A program made the position numbers and the translations under genes. Source: Spirometra erinaceieuropaei (lineage: Eukaryota; Platyhelminthes; Cestoda; Diphyllobothriidea; Diphyllobothriidae). Taken from it: a stretch of DNA of 64,000 bases. The stretch is taken from NCBI GenBank assembly GCA_902702965.1, contig CACRXP010000387.1, positions 206,251 through 270,250 on the forward strand, given 5' to 3'. Positions 11,426 to 25,300 of this stretch are shown here, piece after piece. The notes under the pieces were generated by a model. The model searched no databases. It saw only the letters and a list, made by a program, of their open reading frames with translations, and was not told where the DNA came from. Within the stretch, counting starts at the first letter, position 1. Each line of letters opens with the position of its first letter.

Positions 11426-11694
11426 CCGTGACTTCTGGTACTTTTGTGTCTCGTGCATTTATTTTCCAATATTATGAAAAGATCAATGACATTCCACCTT
11501 GTCTTTTACGTTTAGTTGATTATGGAAGTGTCTTTTAATCCGCCCGTTAACTCTCCGGGAAGTCCACAGGTACGGAATACTGGAATCCCGCACTCCAAAA
11601 GGGGAACCGTCGAATCCACAACGGTAACCCCGCCATGTTACTGGGAGTCCCTATTTCAAGTCTCTGATATGCAGGAATGTTGCAAATAAACCGG

Positions 11695-11700
11695 TTTTTA
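11695..11700 (+). terminator. Candidate YEATS4 polyadenylation signal
   Basis: AATAAA lies 270 bp after the YEATS4 stop codon in the correct strand. No other canonical hexamer was noticed between the stop and here; cleavage would be expected shortly downstream. Confidence 0.4.
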
Positions 11701-13216
11701 CTCTCTACCAAGTACGGCTTATTGGCCTGTTGATAACTTACGTGAAGAAGTAAATTCGAAGACTGAGGAATATGACCATAGTAAACTAAGGCACAGGGGT
11801 CATCTTCGCAACTCCGGCTACTAACGGTTCTTTGTGACGCTCGTCAAGTCATGACTTTAGATCACTATCACCGGAACTGCGGTGTCCGTCCCCTGCCGGT
11901 GCGGTGGATGACAGGTGAATGCACCCAAGTACAAGACACCCCTCGGGCTCATACTTGTCTGGCCTGCGACGTCAGCACCTCTTGCTAATACAACGTTGGG
12001 CTGCCAGCGTCTACCACCGGAGAAATCGAATCCACTCGCTGCTGACCTTATCGTATATGTCACGTTTCGGGATTGTGTTGGAAAGTACGACTTCATCACA
12101 CCAGAAAACAGGCTGAATGACTTAGTATCCTCGGAAACTTATGCGCTAATTTGAAGCAACTTCCTCGTGACGGACTTTTTCAGGCTCGACCGGGAAGTTG
12201 ATAAGAATATGCGAGTTAAAGTCCAGCTTCTGTGGGATGACCGCGTAATATTTGTATTGCTCACAAGACCCAACGGTCGTCAGTATATAATTGTTGAGTT
12301 ATTCACATGGGGGACGCTGGAGAGACGCACTGGCGAGCCAAACTCCTCGTAGCCGCGTCATTTGTCGGCAGGAAATCGTCGAAACGCGTGTCCTGACTTT
12401 TGCTCGTTTAGCATTTGTGCACTATCCCCTCTTTCATCCTTCCCACCGTTTCATTCACACTATACTCCGGAGAACGATTACGCATAACCGCAGCTGCTAT
12501 CTGCTGCCTAACGCTTGTCGCGGAGGTGAAGGTAAGAACTGGTACCCAGTCCCCCCTCGAACGATCTGCAGGTCACACCAAGGGACTGGACTGTACGACT
12601 GTAAATGTGGTTGCTGGCCTGTCTGGTTTGCCAATCATGACAGGCTGGCCTCTACGGACTGCATTTCAACACCTGAACAAGGTGTTTGTTTAACTGGACC
12701 TGCGGAATGGAGGAGTTACCGCTTGTTTGAGAGAATGCTGGGAGAAGTGCAATCTCAACTTCAGGCTAACTAGGGAGACCAAGGTCACTAGGCAGCACTG
12801 TTCGGCCCACATTCTAAGGGGAATTTAAATGTATCTAGTCCTAAAGCAATTCATAAAGCTCTATCGTCAAGTTTTGACATTTGGAGGCTTCGATGTGATT
12901 TCTTTGCCGACCTCGTTCACCGTGACACTTCGACCAATTAGAACAGCGAAACGTCCTGCTGGGATGGCCTCCACCGCCGACCACTACTGGGCAACCAGAA
13001 GGGCCGTTTGTGAAGGCTCGGACGCTGACTAGTTTCTTGCCGTACGCACGTCGATGACTGCTTAATTCCGGAGCTATTTAACTAAGAAATACAGTAGGCG
13101 GCCTGTCGCATGAAACGATAACGGAGATTCCGATTGGAAAGGATTGCCTAAGTGTGGTTGCAAATTTTATGCTGGAAGAGAAGACTTCTTTCGGGTCTAA
13201 ACAGTTTGAGCCGAGT

Positions 13217-13265
13217 CTGCCATTACACTTGCATTCAGGGTTTCCTGACGACAAGCTCTATGCTT
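13217..13265 (+). repeat. Short dispersed repeat shared with 51525-51560
   Basis: CCATTACACTTGCATTCAGGGTTTCC here matches CCGCTACACTTGCATTCAGG and onward at about 51535, with further weaker similarity upstream (TTTGAGCCGAGTCTG against TTTGAACCCGACCTG). The family is unknown to me. Confidence 0.5.
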
Positions 13266-15887
13266 TCATGCAAGGAAACTCATTTCTATGCCATGAGGCA
13301 GGTCAAGTTTTTCAGTGGATGGGTATCGTGTATACGTCATAAGAAGCGTTAATCAACGGACAAGGACGGTGTCGTTTGAATGGACATCTCACAGTCTTAA
13401 AAATCACATGATTATGGAACTTAAATGCGGGAGCGTGCGGGACATAATCGACTCATGGGCAGTCTCTCTACACTTGTGAAATACGAATCCCGTATGCTGC
13501 AGTACTGCAACGCCCCCAGATGCTTGGATGTTGGGAAAATTCTGGCCTCTACTGACAGTGTAGACCAGGAAGCTGCCATTAATTAGGCTGCCCCTCCCTG
13601 CTGGAAAGACTGCAACCTTATCATCCTACAGCTCCTTCTGTCGGCCTCGAACTCGGCCCATCTCCCAAGACTCCTGTTCGTAAAGTAGCAGCTGTAGGAA
13701 TTAGGTAGGAAATAGACGGAACATTCGAAGAGCAAAAGGAGGACAGAATGTTGTATCTGGCGGTGTTTGGTTCTGGGTGATCGGACGGCGATATCCGCAG
13801 GTTTGCAATCCGACCCAAGTGAATGGGTCGCCTTCGCTCGCGTGGTTGTGTACTTCATGCCTCAATACTATTTATGCTTGACAGGCGTGCTTTTGATTCG
13901 GCACCCTTGACAAAGAACTTCTCTTCGAGCGCAATGGGTCTTATTGTTGATGGTTAGTGGGTCGCGTTCTTAAATTTGGTGGGCTCGCCGATTTTGTCAT
14001 TGTTTTTGCTGTCTCAGCCTGAGTATAATTTTAGGCTTATGGTAAATCCGCTAACGTTGCCTAGTGAGGGCCTGCCCACCACTCACTGGTGTCACCTGTG
14101 AGCACTCCTGCACTTGGCCTAGTAAACTCCATAGTACACACTTTGTCTGCTCATCAAACAAAATCAAAGTCTAGGTTTCTGATAAGAGACCAGGGCTAGC
14201 GTTCAGCTGTCTGCTGACAGAGGCAAAGATCACAATCACTTATGACATGCCTTGTTAATTAGCTCTTAAATAGGCAACGATCTTCTAGAAATCATATCCG
14301 ATTGCCGGTCTTCGGCGTATAGCCTGCATTATTGTTATTCGTGTCTAGCAACGAATAATGCAGTGTTTTCCAAAGTAGTTGCCTCGGCTTTTCTTGTAAA
14401 ATTAAAATTTGCTGACGCAAACGGTAGTAATGTGTGCGGAATGCACTAAAGAGCGCAGTAAAAATCCTGCAATTAAGCCCGGAAGTGACGGGGAATCTAA
14501 CGGGGGGTTATAATGCAGCGTTTAAAAAATAAATGGAATAACGCAGATCGTCATATCGTGCTGGCATATGAGAGTCTTTAAAGCTATCCTGTACAGCTGA
14601 GCACCGCTGGCTTCATCCGCAGCCGGTTCGAATCACGCTACTTCTAAAATAAGGTAGATATTGCGGTGGGACACTCAATCGGACAAGGATCTAGATGCTA
14701 CCATCGATTCGTTGACCAATGACTGACGTTTCCATCCGCCATACAAGAATCCAGTATCCTTTTAGTCGTTTAGGGCCGCAACCTGGCCGCGGGAAAGCGA
14801 AGTGTCGTCTTAAAGGTTATAAAAGTGGCACGACGAGTTAGGACGCGCTTCTTATCGTGCTTCCTGCCATTGATTTCCCAACAAAACCAAATCATAGAGG
14901 GGATAAACTACCCTTTTGACACGTTGTTCGGTTTTCTTCTAATCTATGTAGATTCGCGGCAGCATATATAAGCGGATAAGACACGCGCTGAGTAATGCTT
15001 AAATTTTTCTAGTAGGCAATATTTTTTATTACGGGTTAAGGCCTACTCTTGTACAGCATCATGTGCAATCATTGTTTCAACGCATACACGGGCAGTTTTA
15101 ATCGTCAGTACGTTGCGGATTAATTGTTCGCCCTTCCAGCACCGTCCTGTCCACTTGTGCATTTTGCACAGTCGCCTTTTCTATTATTTCATGTTTGCCA
15201 ATAAGAGTCTTTGTCGACCTCGAGAAATGGAATACTCGTGCGTCTAATCAAGATGCAAGTTGAGTACCTCGAACTTCCTTGTACAGTGGTTACCGGCCGT
15301 ATTCTGTGCCTAACAGTGGCATATTAGGTGAGAGTGGCACAATCTTGCTGTCTTCATTAATACGTAGCCCCTTCCAATCATTGGATGAGTGTCCAGGTTT
15401 TCCTTTGACTCTTCCTATGCATACAGGCAGGAGTGCCGTGAATGGAGTTAAGCGCAGCAGTATCATCTGTTAAAGCTTCGCCTGAAAGGCGATCACTTGC
15501 AAGCTAGGTTCCCCTCGCTAATTCCCCATGCTTCAGCGTCCTTTACTCGAATGTTTACCGAATACTGCTGCATGCATGTACAATTTAGTCAGAATATTTA
15601 GAAAGGAATCTTTGCTGCAAATATCAACTACCAAGTCCTTTTGATTTAACAGTTTTCATAGGTAGCCGTAGGTTGGTTGTATTATGAAGTAATCAGTTAG
15701 ATGTTAGCGTGGTAGTTTGGGATGTCCGAAGCTTGTTAACTGACACGAGAGTCAATTGCCAGTTGAAATCCGGTGCGACCAACAGGCTGCTGTTTTGGAA
15801 GAGGCCATAAAGGTATCTGAAACTTGCCTACAGTTCCACACAGGAATATTTGAAATACTTGGAATGTTATTTTCAAAATAAAGCATT

Positions 15888-15914
15888 CCTCTCTCTCTCT
15901 CTCTCTCTCTCTCT
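15888..15914. repeat. (CT)n microsatellite
   Basis: About 13 uninterrupted CT/TC units. It would be prone to length polymorphism. Confidence 0.95.
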
Positions 15915-16199
15915 CAAACCACAAGACTGTCATTCCGCGCGCTTAGACACCATGTATTTTGAGAAGGCGAGTGAATGTGGGATTGGAGTGCAAAGAATGA
16001 GTTAGACAGAATCGAAGAGGCGAGTTCCAGGAAGTAGTCGCGAAGGTAACACGATCGCTGGAAAAAAGCTATATCAGCCTGAAGTTTCGAATTTTCATTC
16101 GAATCCACCATCAGAGACAGAGTCGGATATGGGTAGTGAATTGCGCAGGTGTTGCGGTATTTATAGGATTTAGTTGCTAGGCCGCTACATGCCTATCAA

Positions 16200-16420
16200 A
16201 GTTGGCAGCTCCCGAGTGCGTCACGGCTCGACTGGCCAGGTATCGATGTATGCCGCTTGCAAACAGTTGCTATGCCCCTGCAGTCGAGTTGCTGACTGTG
16301 GATTTCTTCATCCGTGTGGACTTCTGGACAATTTGGCTTGCATACCTTGACACCAGAGATAGTGGTTATTCGCACGTCCTCCTTGCGGCTAACTATTTTG
16401 TCTAAGCAAAGGCCCAGCGC
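16200..16420 (+). pseudogene. Possible Gypsy-type integrase remnant
   Basis: Frame pieces around 16290-16410 give VDFF...RDSGYSHVLLAANYFV, which loosely resembles the VDxxGPLxxxxxGxxYVLVxVDYFTKW core of Gypsy integrases. There are stops, no catalytic DDE triad can be completed, and no neighbouring RT or RNase H is visible. It could be coincidence. Confidence 0.2.
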
Positions 16421-18208
16421 CGAATATGGAGCGGGAAGGTCGCTGCGCTTGTTGATTAAGGACCGGAAAACCATGAATCGAGCAGTTCGTGGCTCACGCT
16501 GTTGTCGCCTCTAGCAAGAATTTCTGCCTCTTCAAACTTGAATGTGTGGTTGGGTCCCGTCGAATGGGCCAAGACTTGGTAGTTGGCGTCGTTCCTCCTC
16601 ACTGCTGCTGCGTGCTCGGCCATTCACGTTCGGATGTAAGTGAGAATCTGAAACGTCAGGCGGATAAACCTTTTGTTCCAGTGATCGTGTCTCTTAGACA
16701 TCGTCGCGAGTAATTCAGCCTCCATTATCCAGCAAGGTAGTTATTACAGACAGGACACGGGATGAGACAATTTATATGTTTATGAAACGCGGTGCCTGGC
16801 TCGCGTGTGGGATGTTTTAGGAGCGACCGAAGTACAGAAGGCAGCCTCCCTGAGGGTGAAGATGGTATACAAACAACTACAGGTCACTCCGAAGTGCTGA
16901 CTGATCATTTACGCACTGTGCAGAGCTAGTCCGCGCAATTTCGTGTTATTTCAGCAAGGGAATGCTTTGGTTTACTGGGCAAAACACGCTTCGATAAATC
17001 CTCAAGCAATGTATGGCGGTAACATAATGGACAGTATGCAGCCCTGATTAGCATCCGGTGGAGACTACTTAAAACACTTCAACAAAGCGTGTATGAGAGT
17101 GGACAATACCTTAATTCTTCTCAATAGCTCTTCAGCACGCAGAATGTTCGTCCCATATGTCCGCACTTGTCGGTCTTATCTTCTAATCTGAAAGATCTGG
17201 AGAATCCATACGTTCCTTAAATCTATGCTCACTCATAGAAGGGCATATGAGAACTAACATAGTTTACTCGTGATACTTTCTACCAAAAGAAGGCTTCCAG
17301 ACTAAAAATATCGATCTACACTCAAAATACCTTGCCATTCGTTAGTCTAAAAATAGATAGTAAGTGAGGTTTTACGGGCATGCTAGTGTAGGCATTCATA
17401 ACGTCTGAGGCAAACCCAGGATAGTGGATATCAATTACCACGTCTCACGAATTTCATCACCTCTGCGTCCTTGGCACTGAATATATTGTAAATACGTAAC
17501 TGCGGCATGAGAAAATGAATCGGTCCCCTAGTCCTTAGCCGTTTTTCAAAAGAACCGTAGACGGAGTTTTTAGTAAAGTCCTTGTATTTTCCGACTGAAA
17601 ATTTTAAGGAATAATAAGTCTCAAAAAACCGCGCAATGCGATATGGTAGCGAAATCTACTTATATCACCCCGACCTTGGTAATTCTGTTGAGGAGGCGAA
17701 AAGGAAAGTCTGCAGCAGGCTTGTGACATTCAGAGTTGAAAAATCAGCGAGAACGGCCTAAAGTGGCAGAAATGCTCTTAATTATAGTTTTGGAAAGGTG
17801 AAACTATTTTAAAAACAGGATATAACGTTAACAGTCTAGGCAATCATCAGAGGTCTTCTCGGCAAGCTTTGTAGGCCATGTTGACAGTGACCAAATAAAA
17901 AGTCACTGTTATACGTCAGGCAGAACAATGGTATTGGACGAATTTAAACCCATGACAGACTTCGAATTCTCGCTCATACATACAGGCATGCTAACTTAAC
18001 AAGGAAGAAGTTTAGTAACCCTTTATCTGCAAAAATCTACTCCTTCGATTCTGTCAAAAATTTCTAGCTCATCTCCCAGCAGCACAAGTCGCGGACCTGT
18101 CCTATGAAAGTCCGCAATTCGTGACAGTAAGACTCAGGAATAGGAACTCCGCCGCCGGGCAATGTAGGTAGCCTTGTGGAAAATTCCAGGAAGAGCAAGC
18201 ATTCTCGT

Positions 18209-18276
18209 GCCCTAACCCTGACCCTAAACTTAACTCTAATCCTAACTTACCCTCACAATCCCAACGTTAACCCTAA
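18209..18276. repeat. Degenerate telomere-like (CCCTAA)n tract
   Basis: Repeated CCCTAAC/CCTAA-like units (CCCTAACCCTGACCCTAAAC and variants) run for about 65 bp. Animal telomeres are TTAGGG repeats, so this looks like a decayed interstitial telomeric sequence or telomere-like satellite. Units vary strongly in length and sequence. Confidence 0.55.
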
Positions 18277-19361
18277 AGTCCCTGGAATATGGCATAATAT
18301 TGGGCCTACTATTCTCGTGTCTTGCCTCCGCGTCGCCCATATCCGCAGGCCGAGACCCCTGCGACTTCAGTTTAACATCATGGGCAACAGTATTGGTAGA
18401 GAGAACTGGAAGTGACCAATTAATGTTAAAATGGGATAAAAGTCTCGACGCTACCTTCCAGCTCAGGCGTATTCGTCATATGGCGGCCACACACGACCTG
18501 ATCCTTCATCAGCTGAGTATCACGATGACAACGCATACACTGGGAGAGTAAGGGTAATTAGAACGTGAGTTGGACTTGGGTAGGTATTCGCAGTATCTGC
18601 CCAACACTATCTTCCCATGCCCATTTTTGTTTGCACGAAAAGTTCAAGATGATTGGAAATGAGATTGGCGCACAGGCAAACATGGTATAAAATTCCGTCC
18701 ATACATGCTACAAAGCGATTGGTTCCTCTTCAGCGGCCGCGTAAGAACACATGTCGTTCCACTGGGTGGGCAAGTGGTGAATGCGCTTATGCATCTCATA
18801 GTTTTACATGACTTTTCATAGTCGTTCCTTTTGCTATACATCCTACGACATCGTTCTCATACAGTTTTGTTTCAGTCTATGCCACCTAACCTTACCAGTT
18901 TATATTGACTATTGCCCTAAAACAGATATGAGTGGTGAATGGAAGAAATTCTCCCGTCTTTGACATTTTCTCTTTGCTAGCGTTGGCTAAATCAAGGGAT
19001 TTACTTGCGCGGTAATTAAGTCTACCCCAAACGACTAGCGACTTTAACGTGGGATCAGGTTGTTGATCATTATAAGCCGCTAAAGGCAAATACCAACTAG
19101 ATATCATCTGGTTTTGGGCGCTGGTAAAACGGTTACCCGGGTGTGGCTGGTGGTCTCGCGAACTACCAAGCACACAGTCAACATTAACTGTCCACGGCGT
19201 CAAACGCGTCGAAAATGTGGAAAGGCAAGAATCTTTTTTTACAAAATGCACCCATGTTTGATCTACTGCAATGTCATACATTGTTTCACACGCCTTAAAA
19301 TTCGATAGAAGTGTTTACATGAACGTGGCTTGACCTAGAGTCACAAAGCTTCTTTGAACAC

Positions 19362-19385
19362 CTATCTTTTGAGTGCATCAAGAGC
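19362..19385 (-). CDS. Tentative TBC1D19 terminal exon
   Basis: After the donor at 19490-19491 the first plausible acceptor in phase is TCATTATAG, giving ALDALKR and a stop. Human TBC1D19 continues for about 20 more residues beyond this point, so this would be a shortened end. A longer terminal exon further down was not found; treat it as a guess. Confidence 0.25.
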   Translation of the reverse strand, partial: ALDALKR

Positions 19386-22300
19386 CTATAATGACAAGCT
19401 TCTGAGCATTCTATTAATATATGAATGATTTCTGTATATCTCAGAAGCAGAAGAAAGATCTTTCTAAGAAGTTTAGCCTATACAAATGTACCTCGACTGT
19501 CGTCAAATTCTCCGCTTGCATCAGGTTTCTTTTGCGATGCGACATAATGGAAGCTGCAAGGACTTCAAACAAGAGGAAAAATCAAGCACATTTACGGTTT
19601 TGAAAAAAGTGGACAACGCAAGAAATCAACCCGTAAACGCCCTACTCAAGATTTTAAGTCGAACCAAATAGTATAGGTGGCATGAAATCAAACTCCATTC
19701 AGTAACATGTGGTAACATCTAAGGTATGCAAACGTTCCAGAGATTTATCCATATTTAGGCAATGAAACTTTAACCATCGCGGGTTTTATGCAGCTCACTT
19801 CCTTGCCCGCCGTTAGCTACCGGTCCCAACTACGGTCTGATGTCTATTTACACGGTGTGGAAAAAAGCTGAATGGTCGCAGAGTTTTCGGCTCTAACCAA
19901 CGCTTGCGAACTGTGGCTCACCTACAATTATTTCTAAGGAATCCCAGGCAAGGATTCTGTCCCATAGAAGAAGGACCTGTTCGGGGGATAAGTAACCACT
20001 GAAGGCGCGCAGAATCCATCTAAATGCCAAGCGAAGTCTAAAAGTGCGAAATCATGCAGTGTAATTTGTTTTAAAAAGAGCATAGGGAACCTACGGTGGA
20101 GCGCCAACGCAAGTTAGGTGCATGACTAGTTCGGGCTCCTTGTCTTGGAGAATGCGCTCGAAGAGTATACAAAGAATCAGAATGCCCTAAAGGTCGAATT
20201 GCTGCACAGAGCTGTTACTCACCTCCGGGTCGTCGGAGATTATGTGTAGGCGATGGAAGTAATTCATATACATTTGTCGAAACACGATGTATAATTGGAC
20301 TGGATCATCGTAAAGGTAGCACAATGGAGCCACTGGAGTTAGATGGGGGAGAAAAAAGGGTAGGAAACGATAAGCACTTGTGAGGACCTTTATTCGATGA
20401 TACCGAAACTCACCTCAAACAAGTAACTTAGGACTTCCAAGTATTGAAGCGTTGTTTTCCCGGAATAATTTTGAACAAAGCAAAGGCGACGAAACAGGCA
20501 GAATTCATTGACGATATTAAATTTCGTGACTTCTTATTCAACTGCACACGGTCATTGCGTTTTTATAAGGTTAACTGTTCAATCAGAGATAGCCCGAGAG
20601 GGATGAAACATGATAAGTAAATAAAACATCGAACGTTGGTCTGATATACGGGTGCGCATGGCGAGGGGGACAGAGAGGGAGGGAAGTTATCTAAGCTAGC
20701 GGGCAGCTGGATCACGTGACCAACTTCGCACTGCCGTTCTCTCATCCCCCTTCTCTCCCCCGCATGACTGACTGCACGTACCGCGTGTTGAATTTTATTC
20801 ATGCCTGGCAGGTTTCCACCTTAATGTAAACTAGAGTACTTAGATAACTTCTAAATATAACACCCAACTTACGGACACAGTAGAATTGCAAATTGGCAAC
20901 ATGATATAGTTCGCCCTAACAATGAACAATTACTTTAGTCACTTCCGAGAGGAGCATAAAGACGGGCTTTTGATAACCTTGTCTTAATTTCAACATCACA
21001 CTGATTACAGTCTATCGTTGCGGTCATGTTATGTGTACTTCGTTAAAAACACAGTACTATTAGAGCTAATTTCTAATAGGCTTAATAGGGCTATGCTCAA
21101 GAACTGTTGCTTGAATCAGTAGGTTGGCCCCGAGGGAACAGAGGTTAGGAAGCATTTCACTCCAGTACTGGATGGTTAGGAAAACTTGTGCTGGTATGTT
21201 AACTTGACCGCAATCGCAATACCGAAGCATGTCGGCGATACCTTTGTGGGCTGTCAGCTAGCCAAATAGCCATCCTGGGTGGTGGCTGTTGGATAAGTCA
21301 CATGCCGCGCGTGTCAGAATGTCAGAAACGGGTCAAAGATATTGACAAAATGAACAAAACTCCTCAACCGCGTAATAGGCAACGACACAGAGCGCTGGGT
21401 TTAATCAAAGGACGCCCCAACCGTGAAGTACCTTCAGCTATGACGTTAAGCACTAGTCAGTAGAACTCATGCACCACATCCATTACCAATGATTTCATTT
21501 GCGAGATCTTGCCTGATACTCGTCTTCTATTTCACACATTGCGAGCCTTCTCAGCGAACCGCCTTAGGGATTCTGTCAAAATCATGCAATGGGTGATGGT
21601 CATAGCTCAAACGGCAGTGTCTCAACGGCCAACTATGATAACGAAGAATTCCGGAAGACTACAGTAAGATCAGGTTTGAATAGAGTGCCATTAAAGGTTT
21701 CGTGGACTTACCGTACATGGAAAATCCATGAAAAGGGATTACGCCGGACGGGGGGTAAATGACACTATCGATGTTCTTTCTCCGCGAAGCCTTGAATGCT
21801 GTTCCAGGATAGGACGCAAAGACTTCCATAACTTTTGGATCCCGCAGGAACGGCAAAAGCACCTCAGGTGAAAAAAGTAGACGGGAGTTTTTTGCAATGG
21901 ACCATTTGATGAACAAACGTTCGAGATGAAGCAGGACAGCGAAATGAACGTGACTGACTTAGGGCGGATCAGAAGACTAACCACTTAATGTCGACTGTCA
22001 GAACCACCCACTGGTAGACAAATTAGAGGGTTAACCCCTAGAAATCACTAATAGAGTGGTTGTGCGATAAAGAGACGCGCTGGGCATCCGTCTTTACGCA
22101 TGACAATTAGTTTCATATTTTGCGACTACAGAGAAAAATGCGTACAAATTCTAACAGTTACGATTTTTCAGCTCACCCACGACGATAGCTTTATTGCGCA
22201 TTGTGTGTCTGTTCACCTTAAGTATCTTCTTAGGCAAACTGACAAAAACATGCCTTATACAACTTAATGGACAGAAACAAAGGATCAAGTGTAGCATAAC

Positions 22301-25300
22301 TGCCTACGAAAACATTAAGGCCAAGGACAGAAATCTCAAGACATATGTGGAAATAGTGATTTTTGGGTGGGGGGAGGGATTGAAATTTCCAAAAAAGCCT
22401 CTTTAGGCAGGAAATACTTAAAAGTATACTTGTACAATTATTGTCTACACAGACAAAAATCATAATATTAAAACTTTGCAAAATAAAGTGCATTACTTAA
22501 GCAACAAAACCAAAGTTACCACCAGATGGTAAGCAAATGCCTAATCAGTAATATTCGAAAACACTGACTTCACAACCACTGCATCCAGGGGAATGGGTAA
22601 GTAGACTCGACATAACGTGGCAAAATTTTATTCGAGACAATACCGAAATGGCTGTTTCGATAGGCGAAAAGCAGAAATTTTCACAACGTACGACAGAGTC
22701 TGTATTCTTGAGTGGGGTACTTTCAACATCAATTGAAGAGAAAACAAATGCTCAAGAAGACGCGACTGAAAATAAACATCATTTTCAAACTCTGGCAGCG
22801 GTTCCTCAGCGAAAAGTGTACAACGAAACTAACTTTGCGCCCACCCGTAGGCATTGTCTCCTAAACTACCCCACAGACAGCGATGAAAATTGCATAAAAA
22901 GTTCTCATGTGGCAATTCAAACAACCGTATGAAAATGGGTAGCACTGGTGTCAGGGCAACGTACAGTCTGGATAGTTATACTACACTCGTAGTGAAACAG
23001 AAGCTTGAACGCACATTTGTGGGTTTCCTCTGCTGCCTTAATGTTAAGCGCACACACGTTCAAAGAAGGGATACCAGTGAAGCACTGTTTTTCTACTGGG
23101 TGGCCGACAGATCTGTTATTATGAACGTAACAGTAATTCCTTCCTTCTAAAAAAGAGGGTGTTAATATTGGTTTCAAAACCCAACTTATTAAAAGCCACG
23201 AGTCCGTCATGACCATAAACTCCTCTGAGAAACAAATAGACTGCCTGAAACCTCGGTGTCGTTGCACTGTCGCGTGTAAATGAAGGAACACCCAGACAAG
23301 GAAATGGGATATCAAGATGTTAGGTCCAATTATAAAGGATAGACAACGAAACCACTGCAATTATAGACAGAATAACGGGCAAGAAACGTGCCAGAGTAAG
23401 ACGTAAAATCCGGAAAACTACTTGGCGAGAATATGTTTGCTTTCGATAAATTCTCGTCAGACGAGTACATTTATATGGGAACTAGGTCAAGTCAAACATG
23501 TAAATGATCGGAGAAATCGATTAAAGTCCGTATTAGAACACAGGCGGGGTGTTTTAATGTGGGGAAAAGGGGGGTAACGAGAACCTTCCCAGCAGGAAGA
23601 GTTCGAATATTATTCTAGACTGACCCCACTTTACGCGGAGAAGGTAAGGAGAGGTTGCTATCTAGGACCACCGCAATGTCCATCTACTCCCTCACTTGCT
23701 CCTTTGGAGCAGGTTATGATAGTCGCACGATTCGGCGTCTATCCAGAAGAATATGAGAACATCTCCCAGCATGGCCGGGAAAAGGCAAAACGACAAGCAT
23801 AAACAGCACCTTATCGCACATATGTTTGATCTCGGGCATCGTGTGAACCCCAGCGGAGCTTTTCGTGTGATTTATAAGGGTCAGTGTCTGTTAGCAGCAG
23901 CGGAGGCAGCCACAATCACGTCAAGAAGGCCGGTCTTGTGAGCTTAGAGGGATCCCGGTCAGGCTTCACGCTTACCGTGGTCAAAGGTCAACTCCCCGCG
24001 CCCTTCCGCTCCCACCGCACTCCCGGCATTGGCGCTTTTTACCCCCCCCCCCCTATTCCCATACCCAACTCGTGTTTAAAAATAAACTTTCGTCGATCTC
24101 TCCAATCACTGGCATGTTTTACCTGACCACGTTCCCATACGAATGTATTGGCCTGACAAGAATTTACCAGAAGCAAACAAGTCCTAGCCAACTAGTCTTC
24201 CGAATACTTCCATGGGAATTTTTGCGACTCCAAAACCTAAAATGACATGCTTCAAATAAGTGCTGCTCAACTCAGTAAACTATTTCGACGATGAATATTT
24301 TTGCAAATGCAAAGAGACAAAATTTTGGATTCTTACCTTGTAAATGTAGTCGCAAAACACGAAGTACATCTCGTCATTTCCGACTATTAACTGCATCTCC
24401 TGCAGCAGCATTGGTTAACGCACGATGTTTTACCTTGTGCACCAACTGGTCTACGACCAAATCCGTTTCTGCCACATTTTGTTTCAGTTGGGAATAGTAC
24501 GCTCTGTCCTATAATTAGAAAACATTACCGTGGGCGGGTCGGCAATATGTTCCAACCAAGTTTTTAGTTTTACTGATAACATGTGAGACGGTATTTAAGT
24601 TTACCGCTTGTTAACAATCATCTCTGTTCGAGACCGACCTGGACGATGCTGGATGGTAAGACTCAAAGAGAGCCTATAATGCGCCCAGAAAATTATTTGG
24701 GTGAAATCTCCCTAGTCCTTCAGTTCGAAACCGAAAATACTTACGGCATATGGTGGAAGTGTAGAAAACCATTTACTTCAATTAATTCATTCACTGAGCC
24801 AATGGAACATGACAGGTGGAGAAACAGTTAATGATGTTTCAGATTTTGGGCTTTCGAAGTTACCAACTGGCAGGAGTGCTTGAATCCTGAAATAAAGAAT
24901 TGAACGGCGGCGGTTTGACCCTCACACAAGTTTATGGAAATCTTTATGCCTGAAAGTAGCTGGTTGTAACAGCCCCTCTCCCGAACGGAATATACCGTTA
25001 TAGCACTAGACTAAAACTGGCGTCTCATGGTGAAGCCTAACTGGGTCGCGAGAAATTTTAACCAGTGCCGTATGACAAATGCGTGTGGCACTTTTCGCCG
25101 GAGGCTCACGCGCCGTTATCCACTGAAGCCAATTTGTTCACGAGTCACCCGAAAAGTCCAGATTGGCCGCTAAAGTAGGAGAGGCAGAAAATATGGTGAA
25201 ATCAACTTACCACGGATACAGGGACTTATTTCCTAACCTTAAACAAGCAACGTGCCTCCAAACTATCGAAAAGAGCTAAGATTCATGACTTGAGAGTCTG

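Larger units (their letters stand above)
11701..19360. other. Long stretch without a recognised gene
   Basis: No open frame here shows a domain I can name; the longer ones (for example 12291-12773 and 11915-12154) have equally long frames overlapping them and read as chance. A possible trace of an LTR-retrotransposon integrase is at 16200-16420, a CT tract at 15888-15914 and telomere-like sequence at 18209-18276. GGTTCGAATC at about 14625-14634 is a perfect tRNA box B, but no convincing box A precedes it. Confidence 0.5.

Noticed and set aside
12291..12773. 160-aa plus-strand open frame
   Set aside because: No domain; overlaps another frame of similar length; composition looks random.
14580..14645. 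Possible tRNA gene with perfect box B
   Set aside because: No convincing box A or cloverleaf could be drawn around it.
19807..19850. Possible small TBC1D19 exon with W-D-R near 19820
   Set aside because: The phase does not fit and the genuine LLLWDRIL exon is at 19922-20037.
24042..24053. Run of 12 C as a possible regulatory or G-quadruplex site
   Set aside because: A single homopolymer inside an intron; no further G/C tracts to support a structure.
24511..24560. Possible TBC1D19 exon ending CCCACG|GTAATG just before 24508
   Set aside because: It would need a 20-nt intron; the true upstream exon, with matching phase and homology, is at 26971-27083.
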